Origin: Candidatus Saccharimonadota bacterium
GTDB lineage: Bacteria > Eremiobacterota > Xenobia > Xenobiales > Xenobiaceae
DNA: 26,914 nucleotides
Assembly (NCBI GenBank): GCA_004554425.1
Contig: SFMI01000009.1
Coordinates: 1-26,914, forward strand
Reading direction: 5' to 3'
The position numbers were made by a program, and so were the translations under genes. Positions 23,562 through 26,914 of this stretch are shown one piece after another (positions within the stretch are counted from its first letter, which is position 1; every line of letters begins with the position of its first letter). The notes beneath the pieces are model-generated. The model saw only the letters and a program-made list of their open reading frames with translations. It searched no databases and was not told the DNA's origin.

Positions 23562-25355
23562 TTGAGTTACGCTCCGTTTATGAGTGGCATCATTGCTAAT
23601 GCCGAAAAATATAAAGAACGTTCCGCTTACGAAGTTTATCGCGACGACCATTGGGAAAAAGTCTCTTGGACTCAGTTTCTTACCAATATTAGCAAAGCCG
23701 CTTCAGCCGTTTTGAACTTTGGTTTGGCACCTGATGATTTGGTAGCCGTTTACGCTCCCAACTGTCCACAATGGCATGAAATAGATTATGGATGCATGGC
23801 TGCCAAAGCTGTTACTGTAGCTGTACATGCAACTTGTTCGGTTGAGGCTGTGCGCCAGATTTTCACTGAGACGGCTCCTAAATTAACTTTTGTAGGTAAT
23901 GCTGAGCTGGCCGATTTGCTTTTCGGAGCTGTGGAAAATCTTGGTCATGTAGTAATTATTGAGGGTGAACATCCCAAATGCCAGAAATATTCCGACTTTG
24001 TCAATGTAGAAGTGCGACCCGACTGGTCGGCTAAAGTGGCCAATACTAAAGCTGATGATCTTTGGACTATAGTATATACTTCTGGTACAACGGGAGCTGT
24101 GCGTGGGGCTATGCTCACTCATGGCAATATTGTTTACCAAATTTTGCGCCATCGCGACAGGTTGCCTGATCTTACCGATCAGGATCGTTCTTTTTGTATG
24201 TTGCCCTTAAGTCACGTCTTTGAGCGCGGCTGGTCGGCTATTCAATATACTTGGGGCATGACTTACTACTACTGTAAGCCTTCTCCAGAAATTATTCGTT
24301 TGCTTCCTTATGCTGCTCCGTCGGTAATTTGCGTAGTTCCTCGTATTTTGGAAAAAATTTATACGGCTATTCACGAAAAATTTGCTCAGCGCTCTAAAGC
24401 TATGCAAGGCATTGTTGATAAGTGCATCAAGGTTGGTTGTCAATACCAAAAAGAATTGCTGGAAGGCAAAAAGCCAGGGCTTTGGTTGCGTATGCGCAAC
24501 AAAGTCGCCGATAAGTTGGTCTTTTCCAAAGTGCGCCACGTTTTCGGTGGTCATATTAAACATCTTGTCGTTGGCAGCGCTTCTTTAACCGCTTCAGTAC
24601 ACGAATTTTTCCGCGCTTGTGGTATTTTCATCAACAACGGTTACGGTATGACTGAGACGACTGCCACTATTTCTTCTACTCCTGTAGGACGAAGCGTTCC
24701 TGGCATGGTCGGTTTGCCTATGGAGGGCATAGAAATTCGCTTAGGCAAGGATAACGAAATCCAGGTGCGCGGCGATAGCGTTATGGTTGGCTATTACAAA
24801 AAGCCGGAAGAGACTAAAGCTTCTTTCACCGAAGATGGTTTCTTCCGCACTGGTGATGTAGGATGTTTCGCTCCCAATGGCTATTTGTGCATAACCGATC
24901 GCATTAAGGATATGATTCGCACTTCCACTGGCAAGTATGTGGCACCTCAATATTTAGAATCTCGTTTGGCCCTTTCGCCCTTGATTGAGCAAGCTGCTAT
25001 TATAGGTGAAGGTCGCTCTTGGGTAGGTGCTTTATTAGTCCCCAATTTCGCAAAATTGGAAGAATATGCTAAGAAAATCGGTCTAGCTTTTTCCTCTAGA
25101 GAAGAACTGGTCGACTATCCTGAAATTGTCAACTTTGTTAAGTCGACTATAGACGATTTACTCAGCGATGTGGCTAAGCATGAGCGTATTCAGCGTATTG
25201 CCTTGCTCACTCATCCCTTTACTATTCAAAGTGGTGAACTTACTCCAACTTTGAAATTGCGTCGTAAGATTATTTTAGAGCGTTATCACGATTTAATCGC
25301 TTCTATGGACTCCTTTGACGCTACTTATCAGAAATTGGCCCCTAGTGCTGGCTAA
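23562..25355 (+). CDS. Long-chain acyl-CoA synthetase (AMP-forming)
   Basis: The enzyme activates fatty acids to acyl-CoA through an acyl-AMP intermediate, using ATP and CoA. The AMP-binding motifs are intact: Y172-TSGTTG with AVRG following (Arg where Lys is usual), LPLSHVFERG, NNGYGMTETT, DGFFRTGDVG, and ITDRIKDMIRTSTGKYVAPQYLE. The C-terminal TPTLKLRRK carries the likely catalytic Lys. The L-motif and 597-residue length fit long-chain rather than short-chain ligases. The start is taken at TTG 23562 because AGGAG lies 8 nt upstream. The in-frame GTG 23535 would add nine residues but has no spaced ribosome site. It is followed after 48 nt by the UDP-sugar pyrophosphorylase, likely in one transcript. 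Chain-length preference cannot be read from sequence. Confidence 0.93.
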   Translation: MSYAPFMSGIIANAEKYKERSAYEVYRDDHWEKVSWTQFLTNISKAASAVLNFGLAPDDLVAVYAPNCPQWHEIDYGCMAAKAVTVAVHATCSVEAVRQIFTETAPKLTFVGNAELADLLFGAVENLGHVVIIEGEHPKCQKYSDFVNVEVRPDWSAKVANTKADDLWTIVYTSGTTGAVRGAMLTHGNIVYQILRHRDRLPDLTDQDRSFCMLPLSHVFERGWSAIQYTWGMTYYYCKPSPEIIRLLPYAAPSVICVVPRILEKIYTAIHEKFAQRSKAMQGIVDKCIKVGCQYQKELLEGKKPGLWLRMRNKVADKLVFSKVRHVFGGHIKHLVVGSASLTASVHEFFRACGIFINNGYGMTETTATISSTPVGRSVPGMVGLPMEGIEIRLGKDNEIQVRGDSVMVGYYKKPEETKASFTEDGFFRTGDVGCFAPNGYLCITDRIKDMIRTSTGKYVAPQYLESRLALSPLIEQAAIIGEGRSWVGALLVPNFAKLEEYAKKIGLAFSSREELVDYPEIVNFVKSTIDDLLSDVAKHERIQRIALLTHPFTIQSGELTPTLKLRRKIILERYHDLIASMDSFDATYQKLAPSAG

Positions 25356-25403
25356 AAAAGTATCCGGTTTATTGGTTAATTCAAAGAAAGTGAGAATTGA
25401 GCT

Positions 25404-26801
25404 GTGCCCTTGAACTTTATGCCTTTCGCTTTGAAAATGAGAGACATTGAAGCTTCGGATATACAAATCGAAGCTTTTAGACGCAATTGTGTGAAGGCTT
25501 TTAGCTCTAAGGGCTGCTTTATCGGTGAATACGAAATTGCACCGGTGGGAACATTACCTACTTTTAGCCAGTTGTCTCCTTTGAGTGAAGAACGCCGTGA
25601 AGAATTGCTCAATGCCTGTGCCATTATCAAGCTTAACGGAGGTTTAGCTACCACTATGGGGCTGGAGGGAGGCCCTAAGTCTTTGGTAACAGCGCATGGT
25701 CAGTTGTCTTTTTTGGATTTGACGGTGCGTCAAATTTTGAGCAAGCGCGAAAAGTTGGGCAGTAAAGCTTTACCTCTTATTTTAATGAACAGCTTTAACA
25801 CTAGCTCACAAACTATGAAAAGTTTGATGAGCTATTTGGGCTTGTTGGAACAACCAGTAGCTGTAGAAATTGTCCAATCTCGTGTGCCTCGCATTCAAGC
25901 AGATTCTCTAACTCCTTATGTTTCAGCTACGGATCCTTTGAGTGAGTGGTGCCCTCCAGGCCATGGCGATCTTTATTTGTCACTTTTTGTCAGCGGTTTG
26001 CTGGTTGAATTACTCTCTCGTGGCATCAAATATATTTTCGTTTCCAATATAGATAATTTGGGAGCTAGTTTGGATATGCGCATTCCAGAATGGATGGCCA
26101 GTCATGGTTATCCTATGGTAATGGAAGTTTCCAGACGTTGTGCCGCCGATCGCAAGGGTGGCCATTTAGCCAGAGATGTCTATGGTTCGTTTGTTTTGCG
26201 CGAGTCGGCCATGTGTAAGCCGGAAGAACGTGAATATTTTGCTGATATTGAGCGTTATCACTATTTCAATACCAACAATTTGTGGTTTGACGCGGAAGCT
26301 TTGTATAAGTTGATTGTCTCTCAAGGTGGATTGCTCGATTTACCTGTAATTCGCAATACTAAGACTCTTTATGATAATTTAGGAAAAGCTTGTCGAGTTT
26401 ACCAAATTGAGAGTGCTTGCGGCTCTATTATATCTTCTTGGCCAGAGGCTCAAGCTTTGGAAGTACCTCGCAGTCGCTTTGTGCCAGTTAAAGGACTCAG
26501 CGACCTTATATTGGTACGTTCTGATTTATTTTCGGTAGATAGCGATTATTCTATTCACTGTACCAGAGAAAATTTTGCTCTTCCTTTAATTTCTTTACCT
26601 GCGGAAGTTACATCTTTAGACGATTTTGATCATATGTTGCCTTATGGTGTGCCTAGCTTACGCGATTGCTCTTCACTTTCTATTGAAGGACCAGTTGTTT
26701 TTGGTAAAAATGTAAAATGTGAAGGTGATGTAAAGATAACGGCTACTTCGGAAACATTTATTTCCGATGGAGCTGTACTTAATGGTGAAATCCATTTTTA
26801 G
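25404..26801 (+). CDS. UTP-glucose-1-phosphate uridylyltransferase, eukaryote-type UDPGP family
   Basis: The enzyme makes a UDP-sugar, most likely UDP-glucose, from UTP and sugar 1-phosphate. The UDPGP motifs are clear: K76-LNGGLATTMGLEGGPKS (usual form KLNGGLGTxMGxxGPKS), WCPPGHGDLY, VSNIDNLGA, the RRCAADRKGGHLA nucleotide-site loop and FNTNNLW. This family is distinct from bacterial GalU and is common in eukaryotes but scattered in bacteria. UDP-N-acetylhexosamine activity is a less likely alternative. The length of 465 residues is normal. The C-terminus has the start of a beta-helix (VVFGKNVKCEGDVKI). GTG 25404 is the farthest-upstream start. ATG 25419 or 25437 are possible and all have weak ribosome sites. 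It overlaps the operon formed by the acyl-CoA synthetase and coaD (6-nt gap to coaD). Confidence 0.9.
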   Translation: MPLNFMPFALKMRDIEASDIQIEAFRRNCVKAFSSKGCFIGEYEIAPVGTLPTFSQLSPLSEERREELLNACAIIKLNGGLATTMGLEGGPKSLVTAHGQLSFLDLTVRQILSKREKLGSKALPLILMNSFNTSSQTMKSLMSYLGLLEQPVAVEIVQSRVPRIQADSLTPYVSATDPLSEWCPPGHGDLYLSLFVSGLLVELLSRGIKYIFVSNIDNLGASLDMRIPEWMASHGYPMVMEVSRRCAADRKGGHLARDVYGSFVLRESAMCKPEEREYFADIERYHYFNTNNLWFDAEALYKLIVSQGGLLDLPVIRNTKTLYDNLGKACRVYQIESACGSIISSWPEAQALEVPRSRFVPVKGLSDLILVRSDLFSVDSDYSIHCTRENFALPLISLPAEVTSLDDFDHMLPYGVPSLRDCSSLSIEGPVVFGKNVKCEGDVKITATSETFISDGAVLNGEIHF

Positions 26802-26807
26802 ATTTTT

Positions 26808-26914
26808 ATGAGTAATAATAAATTGCGCCGTGCTGTATATGCTGGCAGTTTCGATCCTCCAACTAAAGGCCATTTGGATATCATTTGTCGAGCTTCTCGG
26901 TTGGTGGACGAATT
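26808..26914 (+). CDS. coaD: Pantetheine-phosphate adenylyltransferase (5' part)
   Basis: CoaD transfers AMP from ATP to 4'-phosphopantetheine, the penultimate step of CoA synthesis. Only the first 35 codons lie in the window. They show the diagnostic start: RRAVYAGSFDPPTKGHLDII, with the nucleotidyltransferase SFDP and the TxGH motif as T-K-G-H. ATG 26808 is 6 nt after the previous stop and lacks its own clear ribosome site, suggesting translational coupling. The product would supply CoA for the acyl-CoA synthetase two genes upstream. The 3' part is cut by the window edge. Confidence 0.9.
   Translation, partial: MSNNKLRRAVYAGSFDPPTKGHLDIICRASRLVDE

Noticed and set aside
1..26914. CRISPR array, tRNA genes, insertion sequence or defence island
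   Set aside because: There are no regularly spaced repeats beyond the two copies at the left edge, no tRNA T-arm in a gap, and no transposase, integrase, nuclease or helicase gene.

Overview
The window reads as an ordinary bacterial chromosome segment at moderate GC, with no insertion sequences, phage genes, tRNAs or rRNAs. The gene mix is GroES/GroEL, a squalene-hopene cyclase, a Hanks-type Ser/Thr kinase, a family B DNA polymerase, a eukaryote-type UDP-sugar pyrophosphorylase, a long-form NAD synthetase and several exported orphans. This suggests an uncultured, deep-branching bacterium that makes hopanoids and has an envelope with exported proteins. The sequence alone does not fix the phylum. 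Several starts are GTG or TTG with good Shine-Dalgarno sequences.

Layout: every gene left of about 15.8 kb is on the minus strand and every gene right of 16.0 kb is on the plus strand, so there is one divergent switch. Reading leftwards from the switch on the minus strand: a secreted protein of unknown function (14803-15762), nadE (13049-14698), a zinc metalloprotease of the lethal-factor/PPEP type (11818-12834), a 1149-residue exported transglutaminase-like protein (8234-11683), a Ser/Thr kinase with a degenerate cyclase-like tail (6323-8086), a small membrane protein coupled to squalene-hopene cyclase (5729-6151 and 3577-5712), an orphan (2062-3495), peptidase T (745-1980) and a small orphan (147-560).

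Reading rightwards on the plus strand: a family B DNA polymerase (16003-18369), an M32 carboxypeptidase (18583-20130), groES and groEL (20454-22594) with an unusually long structured spacer, a small lipoprotein-like protein (22902-23441), and a cluster of acyl-CoA synthetase, UDP-sugar pyrophosphorylase and coaD, the last cut by the window edge.

Functional links are modest. SHC and the acyl-CoA synthetase serve lipid metabolism, CoaD makes the CoA that the ligase uses, NadE supplies NAD, and three peptidases (PepT, M32, the M34-like protease) handle peptides or protein. The most notable feature is that four otherwise recognisable enzymes or domains appear to have lost catalytic residues. These are the glutaminase half of NadE, the exonuclease half of the polymerase, the transglutaminase core and the cyclase-like tail of the kinase. 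The second notable feature is hairpin/T-tract elements placed in several 5' leaders, including around groES and groEL. I see no clear defence system or mobile element.
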